Part shown: in pieces, positions 1 to 8,336 of the stretch
Layout of the letters: every line of letters starts with the position of its first letter
Position numbering within the stretch: the stretch's first letter is position 1
From: JACKII01 sp041687435
GTDB taxonomy: Bacteria; Pseudomonadota; Alphaproteobacteria; Bin95
NCBI GenBank assembly: GCA_041687435.1
Contig: JAWLBX010000044.1
Coordinates: 1 to 10,829, forward strand
Direction: 5' to 3'
Length of the DNA stretch: 10,829 nucleotides
The notes under the pieces: generated by a model
The model's input: the letters and a program-made list of their open reading frames with translations, nothing else
Databases searched by the model: none
What the model was told of the DNA's origin: nothing
Program-made: the position numbers and the translations under genes

Positions 1-97
1 CGCAACCCGTTACGACAAGCTCGGCTCAACCTACCTCGCCATGATCAAACTGGCCGCCATCCGCATCCGATTGCGCGTTTATGAGTCGACCGCCTAG
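1..97 (+). CDS. 3' end of IS5-family transposase (partial)
   Basis: Reading the plus strand from base 2 gives about 31 residues containing ATRYDKLGSTYLAMIKLA and IRIRLRVYESTA, then TAG at 95-97. This is the characteristic C-terminus of IS5-family DDE transposases: an RYDK-x-YLA-x-x-x-LA-x-I-R block ending in a short ES(T/S) tail. The catalytic residues lie to the left, outside the window, so activity cannot be judged. It converges on the VWA gene, which runs on the opposite strand and overlaps it completely here. The identification rests on recognising a short but distinctive tail. Confidence 0.75.
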   Translation, partial: ATRYDKLGSTYLAMIKLAAIRIRLRVYESTA

Positions 98-125
98 TCG
101 AAACGAAGTCAAATCACGAGATTGT
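1..125 (+). mobile_element. Right end of an IS5-family insertion sequence (partial)
   Basis: The transposase 3' end at 1-97 shows that the left edge of the window is inside an IS5-family element. Such elements usually close with a short terminal inverted repeat soon after the transposase stop, so the boundary should fall between about 98 and 125. I cannot place it exactly because the other end of the element, needed to recognise the repeat, is not in the window. The insertion lies in the 3' end of the VWA gene, whose reading frame continues into it. Confidence 0.55.
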
Positions 126-2758
126 TCTTTGATCTCCGCAAAGGTTTGGCCCATCCGCTCCAGCGACCAGGGCGGAATGGATTTTCCGGAAAGATCCAGC
201 ATGGCGCCATCGGCGAGGGCGGTCAGCCGCAAGCCCTGCACCGTCCGGACTTCGTGCGGATCGCCCAGAAAGAGAGCCAGCCAAACGCGCGCCCACGTGT
301 AGTTGTTGCCGCGCAGGCGCTGGAAACGCGGCAATTCCCGGCCGTCCTGCACCTCCACCACTGCGTTGCGGGGAAAGCGGTTGGTGCGGGCGATCGCAGC
401 GATACCGCGCAAGATCATGACCAACAGCAGCAGATACAGAAGGTTCAGCGCGCAGGACAGGCCCATTTGTTGCCAGGGAATGGGTAGGAGAAGCGGGAAC
501 TGGCTGCGGGCGGATTGCAGGCCCAGGTGGTCGGTATAGGCCACGGTGGCCGTGCGCCGGTCCGAGCCGTTGAACCAGTTTTCCAGGCCCAAAAAGCAAA
601 GGCACCAAAACGACGATACGGGCCGGACGTCGAGGCCAAGGATGCCGGATACTCGCGGGTCCGCCACTCCGGCGGTATAATCCACCAATGAACCGAACGT
701 GCCATCGACTTCCATTCCAATGGTATCCACTGCGAGCGCGGGATCGGGCGTAACAACAGCCTGGTCGAGTGCGAAGTGGGCGTAAAAGTTGCCACGGGTC
801 AATTCCCTGCCGTTGATGACCAAACCATCCAGTGCTCCCGGTGTGGCGGGTTGGGTCACGGCGACAAGGCGCATACCCAGGTCCGGGAGATCCAGGGTGA
901 GGGAGGCAGAGACCGAGACAGGCGCTCCGTTCAACGGTGCAACCGGCGAGATCCGAAAGTCGATCACGTCGGCTACGCCTTGCAAGTCGCCAGTGCCGAT
1001 TGGTCCCAGGCGCCAGATCGAAAATGTTCGGGTCTCGCCAGCCGCCATCGAGACGGCAGTTCCGGTGTCTATCGTCAATCCATCAGCGCTGCGGATTTGC
1101 ACGTAGTCGGGCAGATCGGAGGCGTCGATGGCGATGGCGCCGTTGAGGTCTCCATCGGCTGTGACCGTGAATGTGGCCAATTCCTCATCCGGCCCGTTTG
1201 GCATGATCTGCGAACGGAGGGTCGAAGGCGTGCAGCCGGTGCAGGTGGCGGTGGGCTGGAGCGGCGAAACCGTCAGAGCGGTTGCAGGGTCGACCACCAG
1301 CAGGGGCAGGCTAGGGGATAGAGGTGACAGAAAGCCGGGTATCGCCGCCTGACTTCGCGCCTGGGCCGGGCCGCGCCGCTGCGGCGTCCATCTCACGGAG
1401 CCATGGTTTCCGGCCGGGACGATATCCATCGATTTGGCGCCGGGCCCTGCCGGCCCCGTCAATTGCAGGGCCATGGTGAGGGATGGAGGCAATGAGGTCA
1501 GGTCGACCGGAGCGGGCGATCCATCGGGGCTGTCGAATATCCGGGCTTGGAAGGTGTATTCCTCGCCCAGCAGCAGGCGCACAGGTGTGCCGGCAGCTGC
1601 GGTCAGCTCCGTACCCTGGGAATCGAACACTCTGAGGTCGGTCACCGCTTGAGTTTGGAACATCAAGAACACGTTGTCTGTAACCGGCCGGTCGAACGTT
1701 ATCTCGTACTGCCCGGCGGAGACTGCATTTTGAAACCAGTAATGTTGCACCAAACCATGCATCGCGTTTGCATCCAGCGCTGCGTCCGGCCCATCCATTC
1801 GGGCCATGATCTGCCGGGTGGCGGTCGGCTGCTGATCGAATGTGCTGGATTGCCATTTCGCGGGCGCTTGCGTGGCGGTGGCGGTCGAAACGGCGACGAC
1901 ATTGGCAATCGACAGGGGCGTTTCGATTTGGACCGTGTTGCGCTCATAGCGAACGAACTGGCTTTGTGCGGCCAAATCGGAACCCGAAACGCTGGCGATG
2001 ATGTCGCGCAGCGCAGCCCACATTTCCGCACCGTTCGATACGGTCCAGGCCCCGACCGGTGTCCCATCCGCTCGGCGTTTGCCGGCGTTGAATACCGTTA
2101 ACAATGCGTCCCGCACCCCTTGTGCATCCACATTCGCGATCAGTTTTGCGGCGCGCTCGCGGTTCTGTGGTTTGATGAACAGGTATTCGACACGCAATCC
2201 GCCAGGAAACCGGTCCTTGTAGGTGCGAAAGGTTGCGGAAAGGGACGGGCGGTCCGGTAGTCCTTTCTCATTGTATTCCCCGTCGCTGACGACCACCAGG
2301 AAGGCCGGTTCGCTGTCTCGAACCTGATCGGCAAGGGTCGCGAGCATGACCTCAATCGGTCCGTAGGGTGTGCCCAGATTGGGTTGCGACACGAACATGC
2401 GGCGCACCTGATCGACAACGGTTTGGTGTGTTTGATTGTTCAGGATCTCTATCGGCCGGGCGGTACCCGATGGCAATTGCTCCCGCACCCGCCGCACATT
2501 GGCGGACGTTGGGGCGAGCAGTTGGGGATTGTTTTGGATCAATGCCATGTAATGGTTGAAGTTCATCAGCACGATCCGGTCATGACCTGCCCGACCGTCG
2601 ATGGTTCCGGCCAGCAATTGCATGCCGAAAGCTGGTAATTGGTCGCTGTGTCCCATGGAACCGCTGGTATCGAACAGTATGCCGACAATCTTGGAATGCG
2701 CGGAGAGTGGAGTGGCGAGAACAGTCAGGAATATTAGAAACAGTCGGAGATATGGCAT
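26..2758 (-). CDS. Membrane-anchored von Willebrand A domain protein, 3' end altered by IS5
   Basis: An exported VWA protein of about 910 aa. Residue numbers count from the in-frame TTG at 2764. It has a signal peptide (PYLRLFLIFLTVLATPLSA, cleavage near residue 22). The VWA domain covers about 25-260 with a complete MIDAS: DTSGS at 32-36, Thr132 in GTPYG, and Asp161 in VVVSDGEYN. It should therefore bind a divalent cation and a protein ligand. A long beta-rich ectodomain follows, about 265-765, with a CxxC at 508-511. One membrane helix lies near 769-792, and a tail of about 118 residues is probably cytoplasmic. Two starts are possible: TTG at 2764, overlapping the upstream TGA, or ATG at 2758, two bases after it. 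I chose the ATG because it is the stronger start and sits directly before the signal peptide; neither has a good Shine-Dalgarno site. The last 20-30 codons and the TGA lie antisense to an IS5 transposase, so the native C-terminus is lost. VWA identity is firm; ligand and role are unknown. Confidence 0.85.
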   Translation of the reverse strand: MPYLRLFLIFLTVLATPLSAHSKIVGILFDTSGSMGHSDQLPAFGMQLLAGTIDGRAGHDRIVLMNFNHYMALIQNNPQLLAPTSANVRRVREQLPSGTARPIEILNNQTHQTVVDQVRRMFVSQPNLGTPYGPIEVMLATLADQVRDSEPAFLVVVSDGEYNEKGLPDRPSLSATFRTYKDRFPGGLRVEYLFIKPQNRERAAKLIANVDAQGVRDALLTVFNAGKRRADGTPVGAWTVSNGAEMWAALRDIIASVSGSDLAAQSQFVRYERNTVQIETPLSIANVVAVSTATATQAPAKWQSSTFDQQPTATRQIMARMDGPDAALDANAMHGLVQHYWFQNAVSAGQYEITFDRPVTDNVFLMFQTQAVTDLRVFDSQGTELTAAAGTPVRLLLGEEYTFQARIFDSPDGSPAPVDLTSLPPSLTMALQLTGPAGPGAKSMDIVPAGNHGSVRWTPQRRGPAQARSQAAIPGFLSPLSPSLPLLVVDPATALTVSPLQPTATCTGCTPSTLRSQIMPNGPDEELATFTVTADGDLNGAIAIDASDLPDYVQIRSADGLTIDTGTAVSMAAGETRTFSIWRLGPIGTGDLQGVADVIDFRISPVAPLNGAPVSVSASLTLDLPDLGMRLVAVTQPATPGALDGLVINGRELTRGNFYAHFALDQAVVTPDPALAVDTIGMEVDGTFGSLVDYTAGVADPRVSGILGLDVRPVSSFWCLCFLGLENWFNGSDRRTATVAYTDHLGLQSARSQFPLLLPIPWQQMGLSCALNLLYLLLLVMILRGIAAIARTNRFPRNAVVEVQDGRELPRFQRLRGNNYTWARVWLALFLGDPHEVRTVQGLRLTALADGAMLDLSGKSIPPWSLERMGQTFAEIKEQSRDLTSFRLGGRLINAQSDADGGQFDHGEVG

Positions 2759-2760
2759 GA

Positions 2761-5700
2761 TCAATGGCGGCGCATGTTGCCCACAACGGTCAATGCATCT
2801 TCGAACTTGAATATCTCACTGATTTTTCCTGAATTGAAAGCATAATAATTTTCATGCGGATCTGATGTGTTTTTTGCACAATGATTGAGGAATTCCTCCC
2901 AAATACGGAAAACGCGGTCGCGCTGCTCGGCCACGATACGGGCGACGCCAAGATCGTGATCGCTATCCTCGACAATCAGGAAAGAGAACAAGCGGGTTAC
3001 CCCCGGCGGCGCTGCCCGGGCATCGTCCACGGCGCGGGCTTGCTCAAAAAACCTGCCGATATAAGCCTCATAGGTGCGTATGGCATCGTTCGACAAACGG
3101 CACCGTTCCCTGGAACTTTCGGGGTCGACGGCCTGCCGGCTGGAATCAAGTTCCGTCAGAACCGGCTGGCGCGCCAACGCGAAGACTGTCCAGTGAGGCA
3201 ATCCCCGTCTGCCCGGGTCGATTTCCGCCTCGATTCTTGCCGCTTGGGGCGCGACCACTGCAATGCGATGGGCGTGTCTGGGAAACAGGGACGCCAGCGT
3301 ATCTTGCAGTGTCGTTGCCAAAGTGAAAGCCACGCATGCTTCATGACGGCTGGCGCCGCGGTCGCCGCCGCGCCGTGATCGGCGGCCAGCCGTCGTGTCG
3401 CCATAGAGACGCAAGAGCGTGGCACTGCGCAGCCGGGCCGGTTGCGGGGCATTGCAGGCGCTGGCGATCGGCCCATTTTCCGAACCGAGGAATGCTGCAT
3501 TCGGACTGGCGTAGCGGTAGGCGAGCGACGTGCGCCTGGCAACGCGGATGTAGCCGCTTGCCAATTCGAACGGGATACGGGCGTTCGGCTCCTGAAAATA
3601 GGCGTCGACGGCTATATCGTGCTGATCGTCCGCCTGCCCGGGCTCATTGCGGCGCGATGCACGGACAATGGCGTAGGAACGGACGAAGGCATATCTCGGC
3701 TCATTGCCATCTGCTTCCTGTACCCACAAGGTACGGTTATCCTCGTTGATGCCGGTGACTTGGTACATGGCATTGTTGATAATCAGATGCGTTCCATCGG
3801 CATACGAGAGGCCGTGATCGGCTGCCGGAATGCGGGTCAATGCAAAGCTGTTCGTGCGAACGACCAAGTGGCTGATGGTGGCGCCTTCTGTCTGACGCGG
3901 ATTTTGCAGTTTGTAGCGCCGGATCAGGTTGGCATGCCGTTCCTGTTCAATCTGAATGTTCTGGCCGATGCATAGGCGGAACAGCCGGACAAGGCCTGTC
4001 TTGGTTGTGTTGACTTGCAATTGGCGCAGCGCTTCCGCCGATTCCCCCTGCCAGTACTCTTCTATTGCAGACTGGGCCAGCCAGCCGCCATCGGGACCGG
4101 TACGGCTGGAGACGCTGGACACTACGAATTCATTCGCCAGCATCAATGCCAGTTCGACGGGCCCGACTTTTGGTTTGGGACTGATTGAGCCGTAGGCATC
4201 GCGGAAGGTGCGCAGCGCCTCGCGGTTGGCAGCCTCAGCGTGGTGGGCATTGGCGACTTGGTTTCGGAAGGCTGTGAAATGGAGCCGGGCTAGCGGATAA
4301 TCCGTCATCGCTATGACGCAGCCGGCATCCTCGCTGTCGCCATTGCCGATACCGAGCGCCAAGGCATCGGCGAGGTTGCCGTCGGCGGCGATTACGGCAA
4401 ATGGATGCTGTCCCGGCGGCGGCCCCAGCTTTTCCGGCCGCAAATTGCGAACAATAGCTGCCAGCTTGTCCTTGTTCCGCTCCACCAGCAACGGTGGCAG
4501 TGTGATTTCCCAGTGACTGGTTTGGAAGGACCCGCGGACATCCCACAAATAGGGTTTGAGGGCCTCGTTGATCTCATGGGCCGCCAGGATGGCATGAACT
4601 TCGACTGGCCAGTTGGCGGGATTGGCAATTGAATCGCCTGGAATGGCAGGCCACACGGAAATATAGCGGTTGGATTTGCCGGCAATGTCCAGGTCACCCC
4701 GGCCCCGCGCTGCCGATGTGCGGGGAAGCGATTGTTGAATGCGGTTTTCCTGGTCAATCAGCGGTTCCGACTGAGCGATGTAGACGAGATCGCCCGAATG
4801 CCGGCTGGCATTCCGCAAACGCCGCAGATTGAGGCTCAGAAGCCCTAGATCGGTTCGCTCCAGATTCAGCACAAAGATCGCACCCAGCCGGCGCAGGTCG
4901 GCGGCGAATTCCTTGCTGCGCTGCAGGAGGGTTTCGATTTCCTCGGGTGAGATGACGATGACGTCGATTGTGATGTCCTGGTCGGGATTCTTTTGGGCAA
5001 TATCGACCCATTCTTCCCCAAAACCGCTCTCGCCGGCGCCCCGCGCGGTCTGGAAGCGATCCAAGACTTCAAGTTTGACCTCGGCCGGGCAGATGATCAG
5101 CGCAGACCGCCCCCAATCCAGTGCGGTACTTGCCAGTAGGGCAGAAAGCCGTGTGAGATGGAGTAGCGTGAGCGTTTCCAGGAAGTACCGCAATTCGCCT
5201 GCCTGGAATGTGTCTTCCGCCCCCCTGATAGCCGTACGGGCAGATTCGAGGGTACCCGCCGCCGGTATCACCATGGCCGCATTGCGGCGGCGCAAAACGG
5301 TCTGCAGGTGCTCGTGGACTCGCGGAACCCAACGCATTTTTTCGGCGGCCATGGATTTGGCTTCGGGCGCTGGGGCAGATTTCGGCGATACTGGATAAAG
5401 GGCGAGCCGTGCCATTTCCAGCATGACGACCAGCGGACCGATCCAGAGGATATTCTGAAGTTCCTCCAGATTTTGTTTCGAGCCTTCGATGAGCAAGGCG
5501 GCCATCGGTGCGGATGCCGCAAACAGTAGAGCGATTGCGCCAGCGTAGAATGCGATCGTGCGTTCCGCGCCCAAAAGCGGATAATAGCCCTTGATGCGGA
5601 AAGGGTCGGTGTTCGTATCGTCCGCCGCCTTGCCGAAGATACGGCCAGCCTGCCGGATGAGCCACCCACAAGCTGCAAGCGCCACAGCAAGCCCTATCGC

Positions 5701-6249
5701 GCCGATCAGAAGCATCGTGTTGAGCACGATTGACTGGGCGAACCCGGCACTAATTCCCAGCCGAACGCCGCCCAACCCCGGATCGTATCGATACTCGACC
5801 AGATTCGAAATTTCTTCCCAGCTGAAGACGATTGCTGCGATCAGGCTGTCGCTGAAAACGTCGTTACTGCCGGCAGACTGGAGATATTCGAAGAAACGGA
5901 CGATATCCTGTTGTGTACCGATCAAGGCCTGGAGCCCAAGGCAAACGACAAGAAATATCCAGCCGAGCCATAGGCTTTGGCGGAATAGAAAATGCGATGC
6001 TAATGAAAAAATAAAAAAAATTATAATAAAAACCCAAGAAAACCCGCCGCTTTGAATCGTATCTCCCGCATAATTCGTGAATCGGTATCCATCAATGCCG
6101 TAAATTGGCGTGAGAAGCCAATTGTCTACAATGATGATTATAAGAGCGGCCAAAATGATGGCGGAGACCAAACGTTTTCCGCCCAGAACATCCAGACGCC
6201 GGACTGGGGCGGGATCGAGAATGCGCATGCGTTTTGCAATACTGGTCAT
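2761..6249 (-). CDS. Six-TM membrane protein with a catalytically dead MrfA/YprA-like helicase and DUF1998-like region
   Basis: A 1162-aa protein. Hydrophobic segments at about 27-46, 70-89, 92-110, 171-198, 230-253 and 266-285 suggest six TM helices, with both ends cytoplasmic. From about 320 on, SF2 helicase landmarks appear in order but without catalytic residues. The P-loop position has AGTLES (331-336, no GK[ST]). ALIICP (383-388) matches motif Ia. IDVIVISPEEIETLL (428-442) matches the D-I-x-x-T-x-P-x-x-L strand. FVLNLER (459-465) stands where DExH should be. LNLRRLRNASRHSG (473-486) and IAQSEP (491-496) replace the RRLRR helix and SAT motif. ADALALGIGNG (627-637) resembles the MrfA motif V N-A-L-E-L-G-I-D-x-G, and motif VI has no arginine fingers (661-670). 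Residues 815-950 match the beta region of MrfA proteins, and VEDSDHDLGVAR (1093-1104) plus FLNHC matches the DUF1998 Y-D-x-x-P-G-G-x-G-x-A segment. I infer a membrane-tethered scaffold or nucleic-acid-binding protein rather than an enzyme. The ATG overlaps the upstream stop (ATGA). The helicase assignment is from remembered family patterns, not a search. Confidence 0.6.
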   Translation of the reverse strand: MTSIAKRMRILDPAPVRRLDVLGGKRLVSAIILAALIIIIVDNWLLTPIYGIDGYRFTNYAGDTIQSGGFSWVFIIIFFIFSLASHFLFRQSLWLGWIFLVVCLGLQALIGTQQDIVRFFEYLQSAGSNDVFSDSLIAAIVFSWEEISNLVEYRYDPGLGGVRLGISAGFAQSIVLNTMLLIGAIGLAVALAACGWLIRQAGRIFGKAADDTNTDPFRIKGYYPLLGAERTIAFYAGAIALLFAASAPMAALLIEGSKQNLEELQNILWIGPLVVMLEMARLALYPVSPKSAPAPEAKSMAAEKMRWVPRVHEHLQTVLRRRNAAMVIPAAGTLESARTAIRGAEDTFQAGELRYFLETLTLLHLTRLSALLASTALDWGRSALIICPAEVKLEVLDRFQTARGAGESGFGEEWVDIAQKNPDQDITIDVIVISPEEIETLLQRSKEFAADLRRLGAIFVLNLERTDLGLLSLNLRRLRNASRHSGDLVYIAQSEPLIDQENRIQQSLPRTSAARGRGDLDIAGKSNRYISVWPAIPGDSIANPANWPVEVHAILAAHEINEALKPYLWDVRGSFQTSHWEITLPPLLVERNKDKLAAIVRNLRPEKLGPPPGQHPFAVIAADGNLADALALGIGNGDSEDAGCVIAMTDYPLARLHFTAFRNQVANAHHAEAANREALRTFRDAYGSISPKPKVGPVELALMLANEFVVSSVSSRTGPDGGWLAQSAIEEYWQGESAEALRQLQVNTTKTGLVRLFRLCIGQNIQIEQERHANLIRRYKLQNPRQTEGATISHLVVRTNSFALTRIPAADHGLSYADGTHLIINNAMYQVTGINEDNRTLWVQEADGNEPRYAFVRSYAIVRASRRNEPGQADDQHDIAVDAYFQEPNARIPFELASGYIRVARRTSLAYRYASPNAAFLGSENGPIASACNAPQPARLRSATLLRLYGDTTAGRRSRRGGDRGASRHEACVAFTLATTLQDTLASLFPRHAHRIAVVAPQAARIEAEIDPGRRGLPHWTVFALARQPVLTELDSSRQAVDPESSRERCRLSNDAIRTYEAYIGRFFEQARAVDDARAAPPGVTRLFSFLIVEDSDHDLGVARIVAEQRDRVFRIWEEFLNHCAKNTSDPHENYYAFNSGKISEIFKFEDALTVVGNMRRH
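6013..6020 (-). other. Homopolymer run T8 (coding strand) inside a TM-coding stretch
   Basis: An AT-rich patch at about 6001-6035 holds runs of six and eight A on the plus strand. On the coding strand these are T-runs encoding the second hydrophobic segment of the 1162-aa protein (FIIIFFIF). The frame is intact as given. Runs of this length are prone to replication, transcription or sequencing slippage, so the frame here is worth confirming. Confidence 0.7.
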
Positions 6250-8312
6250 TGGCCTGGATCCGCCAATTCAAGCCGGGCATGCCAACTGGCACGGTTGACA
6301 AGGATCAGGTTCGCATTGCTCAGAAACTTGGCGGTTACTGCCAGTTCCCCGTTCAACGAAAAGCTGTTCTGGGCGAGGAAAGATTGCACGCGTTCTGCAT
6401 CTGTCGTTCCCTGCCGAAGCAAGCGGTTTGCTTCTTCCTGCAAGGTTTGTTGCTTTTCATCGACTTCGGCAATTCCGGAATCGTGATGGGCGCGCCGATG
6501 GCCCAAAAGATCGCCGATGAAGTATTTGCGATCATTGACGGCCACCCAGTTTTCACGCGGTGCCAGATGGGCGATTGCCAGTTGCAGGATTGCGGCGTCG
6601 TCGCGGGCAGTTTTTACACCAACGCGGGCTGCGCTGATGCCATCGGCTCGCCGAATGTCTTCCTGCAATCGCGAGACAACGGCGGATTGTGCTGCGTTTC
6701 GGGCGCGACGCAACTTGTAGGCTGAGAAAATGCCGATCAATAAGGCAACACCGAACACGGGCACGATGATCCAGTAGAAGTAACTGAATGCGTGTTCCAG
6801 GAATTCGAATGATGCGGCGGCGGGCCTGATGGTCAACAGTTGGGTGCCGTTGAAAACGGCCGATGGGGCGATGAAGACCAATAGCAAGATCAGGAACGTT
6901 CGAATTGCCGAGGGATTCAGAAGCTGGCGTTCAGCCTCTGCCAGCTTGTCGAAGGCTTCATCACGCGCCGCAGCCCGCTCGGCTTGGGCCCCCAGCAATT
7001 CGCTCAATGTCGCCCGTGCGGCCGTCGCGCGCGCCGTGGCGTCATCCAACCGGTTGCGCAGCAGGCTGAGCGGCTTTTCCACCTCTCGCTTGCCTTTCTC
7101 GCCGGCAGAAACCCGTACGGATCGCAATGATTTTAGGGCGTCCTCGCGTTTGACGCTTGCTTCCCGGGTCTTCGCATCCATTTGCCGCTGTTCCGCGGAT
7201 AGGCGGTAGTCGGCATAGGATTGGAAGCGCTCCGGGAATTTGTCCTTTGCTTGAAGAATGCGGTCGAGCACATGCTTGCGATGCAGCCAACGCCGGCTTG
7301 TCGCGTGGTTAAAAGCGTTGATTTCCGCTTCAATATCAACGGATTCGCCATCGCCGGCGGCAGGCGGGGTGGAATTCTGAACGTCCGATGTCAGCTTGCT
7401 TTGGATCGCAGCACGGTCCAGCGGACGCAGTTCGTTGACCAGGTTGTCTATTCTCTCCTTGATGTCGCGGTTCGGCCTGCCATCGTAGCGCAGGTCGATG
7501 TCGATCGACCAGTTGGTCAAGATTTGGCGCAAACTATCCGATGCCCAAGCTGTTCTTTGCGAGGCTTCCGGCATCTTTACCCAGTATACTCCACGCTGGA
7601 CCATGAACCCGGCTGAAGGATCACGGCGGAATTGGCGCCAAGCATCTGCCTTGCCCGAAGCCGCCTCCGAATTGGCCATCAATTCCATGACCAGCCGCAA
7701 TTTCAGAAACGCCTGTTCGTCCGCTGTTATGGCCTCGTCCTGCAGACGGCCGTGCGAAAGCAGGTACACGGTATTCAATCGGCACTCTGGCGGACCGATC
7801 CGGCTGAGAACCTGGCGCGCAATCTCGCCGTCACGCTCGTCATCCCCCGCACGGCGGACGGCGATTGCGGCCCAAAGCCGGATGCGTGCCTCACTGACTT
7901 TGTTCTGAGCATGCGCTGACTGCCGGTTTACTTCCTCTAGCAACCGGCCGACCGCCTTGATGGCGCTTTGTCCGGCAATGCTCATTTCCGCGGTTCTCGG
8001 ATGGGGCGTGGCGCCGAAGGCTTGGAAGTCGGCCTTCGACAGAATCACGATAGCGGCAAGCCGGGAATTTTCGTGCGCGACCAAGCTGCCAGCTAATTCC
8101 CCGCATTCTTCCACCAGCGCATCGTGATAGCGGTCATAATGTTCCGGAAAGCCGCCCCAGAAGCCTGAAGTCGTATGCCCTTGCGATTCGGGTTCCAGCG
8201 TCCAGAACAAAGTGTTGTTGGCGGTCCGATATGTGTCGAGGGCATGCAACCAGACGTTGCGACTGAAATCCCAGTCCATGTCCGCATTGATGACCACCGA
8301 TTTCACACGCAT
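6246..8312 (-). CDS. Unrecognised coiled-coil membrane protein, two TM segments
   Basis: I do not recognise this 688-aa protein. Residues 1-130 look alpha/beta, opening with a strand (KSVVINADMDWDF) and containing a second buried strand (LAAIVIL, 85-91). Residues 135-300 are mostly helical. About 340-465 is rich in K, R, E, A and L with a pattern typical of a long coiled coil. Two hydrophobic segments follow, near 470-489 (RTFLILLLVFIAPSAVF) and 508-532 (FSYFYWIIVPVFGVALLIGIF). A charged helical tail (535-640) and a short end domain complete it. No signal peptide is seen, so both termini are probably cytoplasmic around a membrane hairpin. It starts 24 nt after the upstream stop, and its TGA overlaps the next start by 4 bp, so it is likely co-expressed with the 1162-aa protein. 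The Shine-Dalgarno region is weak. Coding status is secure; function is not. Confidence 0.8.
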   Translation of the reverse strand: MRVKSVVINADMDWDFSRNVWLHALDTYRTANNTLFWTLEPESQGHTTSGFWGGFPEHYDRYHDALVEECGELAGSLVAHENSRLAAIVILSKADFQAFGATPHPRTAEMSIAGQSAIKAVGRLLEEVNRQSAHAQNKVSEARIRLWAAIAVRRAGDDERDGEIARQVLSRIGPPECRLNTVYLLSHGRLQDEAITADEQAFLKLRLVMELMANSEAASGKADAWRQFRRDPSAGFMVQRGVYWVKMPEASQRTAWASDSLRQILTNWSIDIDLRYDGRPNRDIKERIDNLVNELRPLDRAAIQSKLTSDVQNSTPPAAGDGESVDIEAEINAFNHATSRRWLHRKHVLDRILQAKDKFPERFQSYADYRLSAEQRQMDAKTREASVKREDALKSLRSVRVSAGEKGKREVEKPLSLLRNRLDDATARATAARATLSELLGAQAERAAARDEAFDKLAEAERQLLNPSAIRTFLILLLVFIAPSAVFNGTQLLTIRPAAASFEFLEHAFSYFYWIIVPVFGVALLIGIFSAYKLRRARNAAQSAVVSRLQEDIRRADGISAARVGVKTARDDAAILQLAIAHLAPRENWVAVNDRKYFIGDLLGHRRAHHDSGIAEVDEKQQTLQEEANRLLRQGTTDAERVQSFLAQNSFSLNGELAVTAKFLSNANLILVNRASWHARLELADPGQ

Positions 8313-8336
8313 CCGAACGGCCCCGCTTTCGCCGTG

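Noticed and set aside
1547..2101. 184-codon plus-strand open frame opposite the VWA gene
   Set aside because: It lies antisense to the well-supported VWA ectodomain and its translation resembles no protein family.
4829..5398. 189-codon plus-strand open frame opposite the 1162-aa gene
   Set aside because: It mirrors the third-position bias of the real gene, has low-complexity Ser/Arg-rich sequence and no domain or start-site support.
5069..5671. 200-codon minus-strand frame within the 1162-aa gene
   Set aside because: It is an alternative frame of a gene with clear TM and domain structure, and its own sequence is Gly/Arg/Pro-rich noise.
2761..6249. Active DEAD-box helicase
   Set aside because: The Walker A lysine, DExH acids, SAT motif and motif VI arginines are all absent at the expected positions.
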